Shown: positions 44,461 to 55,348, counted from the stretch's first letter. The stretch: DNA of 64,000 nt from Gari tellinella (GCA_922989275.2 OV277858.1:98194794-98258793), one strand, 5' to 3'. Numbers and translations are program-made. The notes: generated from the letters alone by a model not told the origin.

Positions 44461-44678
44461 TCTACTTGGTTTGCCAATGTCTGTTTTGGGGACAATAAAT
44501 AGGGTATTAATGGGTTAGACATTTACAGGTAGGGGAGAAAGGAACAACATGGCATTCCAGGTCAGACCAGTCAGGAATAATTAAAATCAAATAAAATGGT
44601 AGAACAGTCGAACATGAGTAAAGAAGCAAGCCCATTGATGTATGCATTGAGGTCTGTTAGACAGGTGACACATTAATG

Positions 44679-44840
44679 CAGAGCTCCAGATAAGGGGTGT
44701 GTTTCAATAACTTAATATTTATTTCTGCATTAAACCATATGGTGTCACTACTCATTAGAATCGTCTATTTGAGTAGTAACGCCATAGGATTTAGTGACAA
44801 AATGTTGGATTTGTTCAGTTTACTCTTATCTGGAGCCCTG
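44679..44840. mobile_element. Family F element, hairpin arm lost
   Basis: Intact ends CAGAGCTCCAGATAAG and CTTATCTGGAGCCCTG. The hairpin keeps only ACTACTCATTAGAATCGTC and a short GAGTAGTAAC remnant. Confidence 0.7.
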
Positions 44841-45048
44841 TAAATAGTAATACAGAGAACAGCTTTTGGAACATTGTGCACTTTGCTTTAGATGACCAGT
44901 CTTGAAAAAACCATGCTGTCTTTAGAAATCTCTATTCTTCAAAAAATGGTTGCCTTGACATACGGTTTTAATTGTACAATAAAACTTATATACGTTTGCT
45001 ATTCATTTAAAGTAACATGCATGCAGATCTCTAAAGACAGCTTATACT

Positions 45049-45115
45049 GCTTAATGCAGATTAAAAGTAATGCAGAAAGCTCATACAGGAGCATTACTTT
45101 TGTCCTGCATTAAGC
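45049..45115. repeat. Family J hairpin, asymmetric tip
   Basis: The left arm includes TGCAGAAAGCTC but the matching TTTCTGC is missing from the right. Outside it, GCTGTCTTTAGAAATCT (44913) and AGATCTCTAAAGACAGC (45024) form a second inverted pair. Confidence 0.6.
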
Positions 45116-45509
45116 TGCAACCAATATGTCACCAGACAATTCATTTGTATTTTGAAGTGGTCTAGCCGTGAGTGCAGGGTTTGGCTGTTAATTGGACACC
45201 CAGGGTTACAGGTCGGTGTAGATATAGTAGATGAAAGGTGCTTTTTGCTAATGATGTGGTTACTCGACACAGAATAATAGGGTGGGCTGTGATATAAGAT
45301 CTGTGGTACGTCATTAAAACAATTATTAATTATGTGTTGGTGTCCCGAGATACTGAACAGGAGTATTGTTATCACATTAAAGAATCATTAGCTCAGGTTC
45401 ACTGGATATAATACATAAAATCCTGATAAGAGGTAGACCTGTTTTACCAGGGGTGTTCCAGGTTATAGCAGTCTTAACCCTTTCCTTCAAAGCTTTTTCT
45501 CTCCGGTGT
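45116..45509. other. No recognised feature
   Basis: A 93-codon minus-strand open frame crosses this stretch but has no recognisable features. Confidence 0.4.
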
Positions 45510-45763
45510 TTAACCCATTACCCCATAGCCTTGTTTATAGTTTTGAAGACAGTTGACCACTTAAAGCAGACTGAAAGTAAAGCAGAATGTGCCTTAGGGC
45601 ACATTCTGCTTTACTTTCAGCCTGCTTTAATTCAATCTGCTAGGATAAAAGGAAATATTTTGAATGGTACATGTTCATGACTGTATAAAGTGGAACTATT
45701 TTCTTTGGTGGATGCAAAAAATTACAGGACATGAAAAGGCGTATGTATGGAGTAATGGGTTTT
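45510..45763. mobile_element. Family A element
   Basis: TTAACCCATTACCCCATAGC starts the element. The hairpin at 45560-45630 has tip GTGCCTTAGGGCAC. The right end reads GAGTAATGGGTTTT. Confidence 0.7.
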
Positions 45764-46242
45764 AAAACAGTTTGGAGTCGGATCAGATGGTGAACGTATT
45801 ATTGAAGCTGTTTTTCATCAGAGCACAGAATATAGATTCTTGCATATTGATAGAATTGTAATGTTTTCTGAACTGTAGCAGGCATCATTTTTGTTCTCTC
45901 TCTGAGAGTGTGACAGCATGATAAGGTTTAGGAAGGATAATGCCTCTTATACAGTCACATACTGACTCTTTAGAAACTAGAAAACAGTGTTGATCCAATC
46001 AGGGATCCCAAAGATGACATTTGATCCAGGCTCACCCGATTCACACAGTCAATTCCTTTCGTACTTCTACGTAGAGTAAAAAAAGAAGAACGAGACGAGA
46101 TACCTGAAGCTGACAGCAACCCATTCCCTCATAACCAACCGTGCAAATCACCTATGATACATCATATATGATATACAGTCAACTACAGCTTCTACAACCT
46201 ACAACACTAACACTTTATGTTGACGTTTTATACAGGTTGCTG

Positions 46243-46314
46243 CTTAAAGCAGGATGAAAGTAAAGCAGAAAGCTCCTGTAGGAGCTTTCTGCTTTACTTT
46301 CATCCTGCTTTAAG
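46243..46314. repeat. Cassette 1 hairpin, perfect
   Basis: Two 35-nt arms are exactly complementary around GT. TTTTATACAGGTTGCTG flanks the left side, but no terminal repeats were found. Confidence 0.8.
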
Positions 46315-46691
46315 GTACCATCTGTCTCTAATGTCATCATTGGGTAACGGTATCTAATCGGTTTTCTCTGGCGGAAGGCGGTTAAGGAGGCATCAGACTA
46401 GGTACTGACCTCGTTATGATATAGGTCACGGTTTATTTACACCTGGATGTTCCACGTCTGTGTCTTAAACCACAGGGATGGATCATATTCATTATTTATT
46501 ATGAGATATATCTGGGCCATTGAGATAAAAAATGAAATAAAATGTGAGGAAATATTCTATATACTATGCTGTCAAGTAGGTGTCAGAGTAAAGTTGACCC
46601 AGGATTGTACGTCTCTGACTGATTTGAAAAGTTAACCTAGTACAAAAAGGATACTACAGGCACTAGCTCTGTAAGATGCTTACATTCAGCG

Positions 46692-46931
46692 TTAACCCAT
46701 TACTCCATACCCTGATTCTAGTTTTGAAAATAGGTGACCACTTAAAGCAGGTTGAAGGTAAAGCAGATTGCGCCTTAAGGCACATTCTGCTTTCATTTCA
46801 GCCTGCTTTAAATTACCATCTGCTAAAATTAAAAAAAAAATCTTATGATATATTATATTCATGTAAATATTGGAACTATTTTCTGCAGTGGAGGTAGAAA
46901 TTAGAGATGTAAAAAGGAGTACTTATTGGGT
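46692..46931. mobile_element. Family A element
   Basis: It has TTAA at both ends. Hairpin at 46741-46811, tip GCGCCTTAAGGCAC with one unpaired change. Its right TTAA abuts the repeat at 46932. Confidence 0.75.
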
Positions 46932-46998
46932 AATGGGTTAATCCTAGTCTCATCAATGAACCCTGTGACATCATACTAAATTTGTGACAGGTGCCGTC
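46932..46998. repeat. Inverted repeat partner of 44404-44460
   Basis: It begins directly at the family A terminus with CCTAGTCTCATCAATGAA and ends GACAGGTGCCGTCTC. Confidence 0.6.
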
Positions 46999-47119
46999 TC
47001 AGTTTGTAGCTTTTGATAATTCTTTACAAACCTGTGTATATGTAAACTCGACCTGTGCCAACAGTGTGGACTCAGATCAAACGGCCCCTTTGTGAAAAAC
47101 AAATCTAAATTGTAAAAAA

Positions 47120-47255
47120 TGGACTAGACTGAAAGAGAAACTGGAATTATTCATTTGAAGTTTCATGGGGGAATGAGTTAGAAATAAAATTAATGAAAGT
47201 AAAGGCGAAAAGCTCCTGCAGGAGCTTTCTGTTTTACTTTTAGCTTACTTTTAGC
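47120..47255. repeat. Family D end fragment and a cassette 1 hairpin
   Basis: A D-type terminus (ATGGACTAGACTGAAAG to GGGGGAATGAGTTA) lies at 47120-47182. A short cassette 1 hairpin with tip AGCTCCTGCAGGAGCT follows at 47194-47255. Confidence 0.5.
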
Positions 47256-47570
47256 AGCCTTTTGCCTTAGATAGAAAGTTCAATAATTTGCACCAATTGC
47301 AATGAAGGAAAGGGGGCAGCAGTGAAAACAAGTCCATTTGTATAACAACTTGTTGGTATAATAATTGAACAGGTGTTGAAATCTTACTATGGTCAACTGT
47401 AGAGCACTTTGAGATTTATTAGGTGTTGTAAAACAATCCGATATTGATAAATAACCTTGTATATGACATCATGGTTGTTATGATTGTAAATAATATAAGA
47501 GTGACAGCAATGGGCAGTTGACCAACATTATTGCCAAAGATTGCCAGATATTGACTTGAGTGACAAGAAA

Positions 47571-47762
47571 TTCGACTCGGATAAGAGGGAATAAACTGAA
47601 CAAATCGAACATTTTCTCAATCATTTCATCACCAAATACTATGGTGTTACTACTCATTAGAATCGTCTCGAAGAGACGATTCTAATGAGTAGTAACACCA
47701 TAGGGTTTAAAGCAGAAATAAAGATTTACGTTTTTCAAATACTCCCCTTATTTGGAGCCCTG
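47571..47762. mobile_element. Family F element
   Basis: Reverse arm order. The palindrome is long and perfect (about 47643-47703), extending from CTATGGTGTTACTACTC. The loop GAA corresponds to TTC in the opposite orientation. Confidence 0.75.
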
Positions 47763-48049
47763 ACATCTTTAGAGTGTTTAGCACCCCCTATATTTGAAAC
47801 AAACTCATCCTACATGCACAATGAATATATTCAAAGAAAACAATCCAGTCTTTCACTGGTCATTTCAACCTAGTAGTATTAAGATCAGATTTATGCACAA
47901 AAGAATAAGTGTAACAAAGACATAAACCTGTTTCATTTTCTCATATCACTTTTCACACGCCAAGTAAATTTGTTTCGTTTGTGAAAATAGGTGTCTGCTA
48001 CCATCTTAAAAATTAGAATTTGCTATGTATTTTAATGTTAGGAGTTTCT

Positions 48050-48180
48050 AAACTGTATTTACAAAATAGAGTCAGTGTGTCAAACAGATCGGACCCAGAA
48101 GAGACGATGAGTGACTTGGCCTGTCATCTAGATCTAGACTGTTTGTGAAAGACATTATGGATTTACTGTTAGCGCGAAAA
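48050..48180. mobile_element. Family B fragment, decayed
   Basis: GTCAAACAGATCGGACCC and ATCTAGACTGTTTG form a weak hairpin at 48080-48148. Confidence 0.4.
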
Positions 48181-48314
48181 GAAATAATGTTCAAAACCAT
48201 TTATGTACGGAGGACATAAACCATTTTATTTTCACAAATTTATTTTTCCACTTTCAACAACTAATGGATATTCACATAAATTCAAGAAGCCTAAATATGG
48301 GTCACAATGTCTTG

Positions 48315-48781
48315 TTACTCTTAGCATGCTAGCGGTGAAAACAGGATAATTAACCTTTGCAAACAGTTTGGATCCTAATGAGATGCCGCGTCACCCGGCG
48401 TCTCATCAGGGGCCCGTTTTACTAAACAACTTACGCAAATTATTTGCGTAAGTCAAAATTTTAAATTTTAATTTATATTTTTTATTATCACTTGCTACAA
48501 ACAGAAAATAGCCAGATCACAGGACGCGCTTATAGCACGTCCTCTGGTCTGGCTATTTGCTGTTTGCAAACGTTTATGATCGAAAAATAAGAGTAAAAAG
48601 ATTTTGACTTACGCAAAATTTTTGCGTAAGTTGAGTTTAGTAAAACGGGCCCCAGGACCAGAACGGTTTGACACTCTGATCTTCTTTTGAAAAGAAATTT
48701 TGAAAAGTCTTATTTTTGAACAATATAGCAGACGAAAATTGTTGCAGACGAAAAAAGAATTCCCAGCATGCAAAGAGTTAA
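48315..48781. mobile_element. Family B element interrupted by a GGGCCC-ended element
   Basis: The reverse-oriented copy ends CCAGCATGCAAAGAGTTAA. Its cassette 2 hairpin is split after GCGTCTCATCAG. The remainder CAGGACCAGAACGGTTTG follows the insert. Confidence 0.75.
48410..48652. mobile_element. 243-bp GGGCCC-ended MITE (Harbinger-like?)
   Basis: Perfect terminal repeats GGGCCCGTTTTACTAAAC are flanked by CAG on both sides (48407-48409 and 48653-48655), a 3-bp duplication that would fit PIF/Harbinger. Sub-terminal ACTTACGCAAATTATTTGCG repeats form small hairpins at each end. A cassette 2-like hairpin sits in the centre (48498-48567). Confidence 0.8.
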
Positions 48782-48935
48782 TGATACAGTCAAACATGGA
48801 TTCAGCAATTATTTTCAATGAGGAAAAATTGAGATATTCCTGAGTTACAGCTTTATGGAGGTAAAAATTAATGCCTAAAGTTTTCAAATGCTCTCAGCAC
48901 CCGTCTTAATCTTGTCACAGCCCGAAAAGTCAAAA

Positions 48936-49093
48936 TAGGAGCCCTCTGATCTGGGTCTACACTGTTTGCTAATTTAGAGCAGTATTTATCAAACAACCCA
49001 GAATTCCAACAAGACTGTTTCATGTTTTGGTAACTTAAATGATCCACAGGGGAACCTAATAACCCACAAGAGTTACTTAGTGTTGAAAGAGAT
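48936..49093. mobile_element. Family E element, partial
   Basis: It begins mid-hairpin at GGAGCCCTCTGATCTGGG and runs to GTGTTGAAAGAGATAAA. The left arm is missing, as in the copy at 3155. Confidence 0.6.
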
Positions 49094-50363
49094 AAACTGA
49101 ATACTATATCCATTGAAGAAAATAAAATAGCAAAGAAAAAGCTAAAAAATATGAATAAAAATCATAATTTTTCAAACATGCTTAATATGTCACCTAGGAA
49201 TTGTCTGGAAGAGTAGTCATTAATATAACACCATATATATAGAGGACGTAAAGGATTTTTAAAACTCCGCCTATCTGATGCTATTTTCAATTTCTCTTTC
49301 TCTCCCTAGATTGCTGAAGTTTAGTAAAATAATTTAACTAAATCGGGTTTCAACTGACTGTAATTCATGAAAGTCACCGTGCTCGCCTTTTCAAGTTTGA
49401 TACTTCGCTCGAAAACCCTTCAGGGAAACTTTGTCACCGGCTATTGTCTGAACAGAATTCTGTAGTGTTTGTAATTGATTAACCCAAGCTCGTGGCTATT
49501 TTGATTTTAACCTGTCTAACGTCGGAATGAGTTTTTAAGACCTTTGCAAACAGTTTGGCTCCAGATCAATGGCCGAGTAACTCGGCCTCTGATCAGGATC
49601 CAAACTGTTTGCCACTCTGATTTTATTCATTGAATTCAGAGAAGAAAATAATCAATATCAGAATATAGCAGATGCACATAAGGAGAGGATATTGTTAAAA
49701 GGGCCAGGGTGGGAATTCATTGTTGTAAATTTTGAAAAATTACTTTGTCGGCTTAAGCAAAAGCCCGAATGACATTTAATCGTGTTGCAGCCACTTGTCT
49801 CATCTTAGGATTACCTGTGATCTGCTCAAGATGTATCAAATTGTGTGACTAAGGTCACTAGTCTTGCTATTTTCAATCTTATTAGGTACCAAATTGACCG
49901 TTTAGGAGCACAGAAGGCGGGTTTGGTGTCATCAATATAGTTTCGTCTAAATCTGACGGGTCTCGGTGGAGGGGTGACAGTGTCCGAGTGGTACAGCCTA
50001 TACGGCTTAACACAAAGTAACTGTGACCTACAGCACTGAGAGACTTGGCCCGCTAATAACCTATATCTCCTGCTAAGATAGACATTGATTGGCATTGGCA
50101 AACAGTTTGTTTCCAGATCAAACTCCGGCTCAGTCCAAAGTGTTTGACAGTAGCATATAAGTTAGTTTCAAGTAAATGGCATGAACAATAAAATTGGGGG
50201 AACAAAATGTGGAGGTCAATTTTGAGTAACAATTTGTTGTTTATCTCGGTTTGAACAGAATATTTATAAATAGCAAGATTGGAAGATTATTCTTGTGTAC
50301 AGCAGAGCTCTAAATATTGGGGATATTTCATACACTGAAATCCTTATATGTCTGACTGCCCAT
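49094..50363. other. Mostly unannotated with two hairpins
   Basis: A well-paired cassette 2 hairpin lies at 49545-49611 (tip GGCCGAGTAACTCGGCC) and a weak one at 50099-50147. A 91-codon minus-strand open frame (49826-50101) of mixed composition ends just before the second hairpin. I recognise no protein in it. Confidence 0.5.
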
Positions 50364-50732
50364 TTAACCCATTACTCCATAGATGCACGTTTTTTTGCAT
50401 TTAATATATTACTCCACTGAGGAAGATAGTTACAACATAAAAAATATTTCCTATAATTAAGAAGATGGTTGCTTAAAGCAGGCTGAAAGTAAAGCAGAAT
50501 GCACCTAAGGCACATTCTGCTTTACTTTCAACCTGGTTTAAGGGATCACCTATCTTCAATACTAGAAACAAGCTATGGGGTAATGGTTTAAAGCATTCTG
50601 CATCCTGCTTTCAGTTGTTATTGATTAAATATTGTCTATGCTACATAATCATGACTATAGATTGGAACTATTTTTTTTAGTAGAGTAATAAATCAAAGGC
50701 ATAAAAATGTTTATTATGGAGTAATGGGTTAA
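50364..50732. mobile_element. Family A element followed by a family A right half
   Basis: The first copy is 50364-50591 with TTAA at both ends. The following 50592-50732 begins AGCATTCTGCATCCTGC and ends GTAATGGGTTAA, so the complete copy probably landed within or next to an older one. Confidence 0.65.
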
Positions 50733-50873
50733 GGTACTAAGTAACTCGGCAGCAGACTTGGATTCTGACGTGGATTTGTAAATGCAAGTTATGATTAGCT
50801 CTCTTAATTACTATTGGTGGTTATGGAACAATCACGCAACAAATGTTTTATAATTCGGTCATATTTGCATGTA

Positions 50874-51079
50874 CACTAGAACCACTCTATAGTGACTCAC
50901 AAAGTAATTAAGCCTAACTATTGAGTTTTAAGACATGTGACAGCCTAATGCATGATAAAAGTAATGCAGAAAGCTCCTTAGGGAGCTTTCTGCATTACTT
51001 TAATCCTGCATTAAGCATCCATGTGCCTTTTAAGATCCCTTTTTTATTACTAATATGTTATTCTAGAGATGTCGTACTG
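50874..51079. mobile_element. TA-flanked element with family J hairpin
   Basis: Worn ends CACTAGAACCACTCTATAG and AGAGATGTCGTACTG are flanked by TA. The hairpin (50944-51015) is of the GTAATGCAGAAAGCTCC type otherwise seen as bare family J, which ties J to a mariner-like context. Confidence 0.6.
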
Positions 51080-51191
51080 TATCAGCGATATCAACGTTAT
51101 TGCAAAACAAATCTAGTATGTTTGCAGTGCGTGCTTAAGAATTTCCTTACAGTTTACAGCCGTGTTGATAGACATGCATCCTGGTTTTGCT

Positions 51192-51459
51192 TTAACTCTT
51201 TTACTGCCAAGTTTTATCGTCTGCTGTAACACTCTTACCGCCAAAATATATTCTGCATTGGTAGTGTCGTCTGCAGTATATTTAAAGTCAGCTTTGGAGC
51301 TGTTTTGACTGAAGAAATGTTGATATGAGTGTCAAATAGTTTGGATCCTGACCAGACGCCGCTGCGTTTGGATCCTGACCAGACGTCACGCTGCGTCTGA
51401 TCAGGATCCAAACTATTTCCAAAGTTGGCTTTTGGCGCTGTTAGCAGTGAAAGAGTTAA
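51192..51459. mobile_element. TTAA element related to family B
   Basis: It runs from TTAACTCTTTTACTGCCAAG to GCAGTGAAAGAGTTAA. In the cassette 2 hairpin the left arm is duplicated: TTTGGATCCTGACCAGACG occurs at about 51341 and 51368. Confidence 0.7.
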
Positions 51460-51905
51460 TGCAAAAAGCAGGACACCTTTCTGTATGATAATTTTTTTTT
51501 ACATCGCTAACATGTTCAGAGGAGATTTGGCCAAAGCATAAATTTGAAAATCTTTCATGTGTTTTGTGGCGAGTTTTTATTGAATTCAGCTGTTCATACA
51601 AGTGCTAAAAACTGCATTTTGTAAACAGTTTCCGTCAGAAAACAGAAGACAAGTCTGATTAAGACAAAGATTAGAGGATTTTGCAGCACACCACGTCTCG
51701 TCAGGCTCATTTTTCATTGTTTAAGGCAAATGGCTACTTAACCCATAACCCCATAAATACACTTTTTTACACCTTTCATTTATTCTTCCTCAGAAGAAAA
51801 GAGATCAGATTTATACAGCTATAAATATCTATTATAAGAAATATGTTCTTATTCTAGCAGATGATAGCTTAAAGCATGCTGAAAGTAAAGCAGAATGCGC
51901 CTTAA

Positions 51906-52441
51906 AGGGACTCGCAACCGGATGGTGTACTTGTCAAAATAAAATAAAATACTCAAATAAAAGCAAATTTGTGGCATTATTTGGCTTCTGACATTAAAAA
52001 AATATGATCAGTTAAAAAAAAGTCTCAAGAATCGTCACCGAATCATAGATTTTTAGATATTTTCCATCGTTTTTCTATAGCGTTAGCTAACGGTATAGTT
52101 GTTGTTGTTGCTTCTCTACACGGGCTCAGACATAAACACGAGCCGAATTACGAAGTTGTATGCACTTTCGATCGCTACTCATTGAAATACGTTAAATCGA
52201 TCCGAGATAAACGGATAGTTCCGTGGTCCATTGGTCTAAGCGGTTTCCCCTATTTTGCCTTCTGTCCACCAATGCCGGGCCCTGGGTTCGAATCCCACCA
52301 GAGACCAGTATTTTTTTTTATTGAAATACATTTTTTTAAACAGAATTTCTTATCCTAAACTAATTCTTTACCATTTATATAAGCGTTTGACACATATTTA
52401 CAAATTACTATTTTTAATGCACCATCTGGTTGCGAGTCGCT
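51906..52441. mobile_element. 536-bp TTAA element with a polymerase III unit
   Basis: Terminal repeats AGGGACTCGCAACCGGATGG and (reverse complement of the right end) AGCGACTCGCAACCAGATGG are flanked by TTAA (51902-51905 and 52442-52445). It encodes no transposase and lacks both hairpin cassettes. Confidence 0.85.
52217..52320 (+). repeat. tRNA-like polymerase III unit
   Basis: A-box TGGTCCATTGG (52224-52234), perfect B-box GGTTCGAATCC (52285-52295) and a run of T (52312-52320) as terminator. The acceptor stem does not pair, so it is not a working tRNA gene; it may be a tRNA-derived promoter or SINE head. Confidence 0.65.
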
Positions 52442-52589
52442 TTAAGGCGCATTCTGCTTTACTTTCAACCTGCTTTAAGTGATCAGGTATCTTCAATACT
52501 AGAAACAGGCAATGGGGTAATGGGTTAAAACAAAGATGACAGTAAAGTTGGAGCTTTCTACTTAACATTTCTGCTGCTTCAAGCTACCA

Positions 52590-52957
52590 TATGTTTTACC
52601 CTTTTATGCATTCAATTTATTCCTCCTCTAATAGGTCCATTTTATACAGTCATGAATATGACATTGTATCATAAGGATTAGTTTCTATATTCTAGCAGAT
52701 GGTAGCTTAACCCATTACCCCATAGCCAGTTTCTAGCACTGAAGATAGGTGACCAATTAAAGCAGGTTGAAAGTAAAACAGAATGCGCCTTATGGTGCAT
52801 TCTGCTTTACTTTCAGCCTGCTTTAAGCTACCATCTGCTAGAATACAGAAAATATTTATTATGGTGCATATTCTTGACTGTATAAATTAGGTCTATTTTC
52901 TTCAGTGGAGGAATAAATTAAAGGTGTAAAAAGGAGTATTATGGGGTAATGAGTTAA
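52590..52957. mobile_element. Family A left half with a second family A at its hairpin base
   Basis: The left half (52590-52706) reaches GCAGATGGTAGC, and at TTAA (52707) a complete reverse-order copy begins and runs to 52957. Its hairpin (52745-52826) has tip GCGCCTTATGGTGC. The rest of the first copy is missing. Confidence 0.7.
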
Positions 52958-53240
52958 TAAGTTGTGGCCAGTCGTTTCTCTCTGCTATGCAAGGCTGACA
53001 AACTTTAGATTTTTATTTCCAAAAATAAACTTGCCTATTTTTGCTCTGTTTAATCTGTTGCTTTTAAGTCTGGTGGGAAATTTAGGAGACCGTTTGACCG
53101 GAAGAAGAAGAAAGATGCAGTCTGAGCATGCTTCATAAAAAGGCACAATAGCCTGTTATTGTCACATTTATATACTGTCTCCATTAAAAAAATGATGGTA
53201 TAAAAAGGAATAAAAAACGCTTTTGTATTATGAGAAAGGG

Positions 53241-53494
53241 TTAATCAATTACTCCAAAAATATGCCTTTTTACGCATCTTATTTATTCCTCCACTAAAGA
53301 AAACAGCTTCAATTTAAACAGTCATGAATATAATATATGCACCTTAAGAAATATTTTAAATATCTCAGCAGATTTTAGCTTAAGCAGGCTGAAAATTAAA
53401 TCAGAATGTGCCCTTTAAAGGTGTATAGTAATTCTGCTTTACTTTCGGTCACCTGTCTTCAAAATTTGAAGCAGGTTATAGGGTATAGGGTTAA
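53241..53494. mobile_element. Family A element
   Basis: The hairpin is decayed (CCCTTTAAAGGTGTATAG at the tip). A right terminus of another A-like copy ends at the same TTAA (GAGAAAGGGTTAA, 53232-53244). Confidence 0.6.
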
Positions 53495-53741
53495 ATGTAT
53501 AAACTTGACCTTATCTATGTAAAATTTCGACTTTGTTGCTCCCCCTGAGATCAAAGTGTGCTGATCGCTGATTAAATCGGGAATATGACAATAAAAAGTG
53601 ACAGCGTAGCAGTGTTTCCACAGTGTTTGGAGGGTCCAAACAAAAACTGACCATGCTATTAATCATTTTCTCAATTTCTTTTTATGGCCAACTGTAACTG
53701 TAAAGTGATATTTGATCATGACTTTATCAATCTTTCTGGGG

Positions 53742-53959
53742 TTTAGCCCTTACTGAGCTAGAAACAGGTGTATCAATAATTTGCAAACAGTGCAGACCCA
53801 GATCAGAGGGCTCCTGAAGGAGCCCTCTGATCTGGGTCTGCACAGTTTGTCATATTTTTAGTTGTTTTGGAAACATAACGACTGGATATCAATGTAAAAC
53901 TAGTCATGCATCAGTAAATGGATGGGTTCATTTGAAAATTGAAAGTAGTAAAGGGTTAA
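53742..53959. mobile_element. TTAA element with cassette 2 hairpin
   Basis: It runs from GGTTTAGCCCTTACTGAG to GTAGTAAAGGGTTAA. The hairpin at 53783-53849 pairs GAGGGCTCCTGAAGGAGCCCTC at the tip. Confidence 0.6.
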
Positions 53960-54037
53960 AGGTGATAAAAATAGTCTGAGAATAGAACAGGGCATTCAAG
54001 GCCTGTCTGTCTATGTGTCATGGATAGTTTTGACATA

Positions 54038-54244
54038 CAGTAAAACCTCTCTATTACAACCGCTAAAAACAAAGGCTAATTTATTGTATAATAGAAAGGT
54101 GACAGCTTTAAAGCAAGGTGACCATAAAACAGAAAGCTCCTAAAGGAGCTTTCTGTTTAATTGTCACCTTGCTTTAAGCAGTCACCTGGCATAAACACCT
54201 AATAATTAACACAATTTTGTGGTCGTAATAGAATGGTTTTACTG
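54038..54244. mobile_element. Family G element, complete
   Basis: CAGTAAAACCTCTCTATTAC and TAGAATGGTTTTACTG are flanked by TA. The cassette 1 hairpin has tip AGCTCCTAAAGGAGCT. Confidence 0.8.
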
Positions 54245-54281
54245 TAAACCTGTACGGTACCAAGAATGACTTGAGTGGCAT

Positions 54282-54347
54282 TTGCAGGCAGTTTTGATCC
54301 AGAGCAGACACAATTTAACTCAGTGTCTGATCAGGATCCAGACTGTT
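54282..54347. repeat. Cassette 2 hairpin, decayed
   Basis: GCAGGCAGTTTTGATCC pairs with GGATCCAGACTG around ACAATTTAACTCAGTG. Confidence 0.55.
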
Positions 54348-54616
54348 AGACATTCATCACTGTTTAATTTGAGAAAGAGGGCATGGAAAGTAATTTTGAT
54401 TTTTGTCTGAGAATAACAAATTGATTAACATGATTTTTATAGTTGATTAAAGGTAAAGCAATTACTTCAGACAACATTATAAAGCAATATAGGACACATA
54501 AACTGACCTAAATAAACATTTGAAGGAAAAGGTCTGCATTTTGAATTTTTAAAATGTTTGAAATAGCTTATAGACATGACATTGTTGCTTTGATGTGAAT
54601 TTTCTTTAATGACAAG

Positions 54617-54818
54617 CAGAGCTCTAGTATAGGGAGTATTTCAAAAACTAAAATCTTTATTTTTGCATTAAACCCTATGGTGTCACTCACCTCATTAAAA
54701 GTGTCTCTTTGAGACGATTCTAATGAATAGAACTTTATACCATAGGATTTCATGCTGAAGTAAGTGAGAAAATGTTGGATTTGTTCAGTTTACTCCCTCG
54801 ATCTTATCTGCAGCCCTG
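54617..54818. mobile_element. Family F element
   Basis: CAGAGCTCTAGTATAGGG is the left end and ATCTGCAGCCCTG the right. Loop TTT. Partial flank match ACAAG on both sides. Confidence 0.7.
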
Positions 54819-55348
54819 ACAAGTAAACAAAACCTTGATTAATGTAACTAAAAAAAATACATTTGGAAGAAAGATGAATTGCTAAATATGGTTCGAGTTT
54901 GATTTCAATCTGTGTGCAGTGTACAATATTGTGACTATCATGCTGATGTCCTCATTAGAATGGTAGCTTTGAAGACGACACTGTTGACCTTCTGTATTCA
55001 GTCCAAATAGCCTAGAAATTATGCTCCGGACTTACAAATTATCACTCCTTTGAGTCAAACAATGAAACCCGTGAAGAGGCTTGCAAATTTTTGTATTCCT
55101 GCATTTTTATGAGACAGCATAACTCTTTGAAATTTGACATCGTCTTAATTGAATTTTGGCCACTTTTCTTTTCAAGGCCCATCGGTCTGAATACAAATGG
55201 CCTCGTTCTCTCAGTGGTCTGTGTTTGAAGTGGTCATCCCTCGCATGACCCTTGGCCAAAGGGAATAAAAATTGAGCTAATCTGTTTGAATATGACTTGC
55301 TTCCTTGCTGTGTTTTGATAACAATGAATTATCCAAGGGCGGAAAGTC
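54819..55348. other. No recognised feature
   Basis: Intronic sequence without identified repeats. Confidence 0.45.

Larger units (their letters stand above)
51738..52528. mobile_element. Family A element interrupted at its hairpin apex
   Basis: Ends are TTAACCCATAACCCCATAAA and GCAATGGGGTAATGGGTTAA. The hairpin apex GCGCC-TTAA-GGCGC holds a 536-bp unrelated element. Deleting it with one TTAA restores the palindrome. Confidence 0.85.

Noticed and set aside
44391..44520. Possible exon after TTGTTTCAG encoding LALDGTCHK
   Set aside because: The frame does not match the expected next ADAMTS block, no donor fits, and the sequence recurs inverted at 46932-46998 as a repeat.
52217..52310. Functional tRNA gene
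   Set aside because: Promoter boxes are good but the acceptor stem does not pair and the T stem is imperfect.
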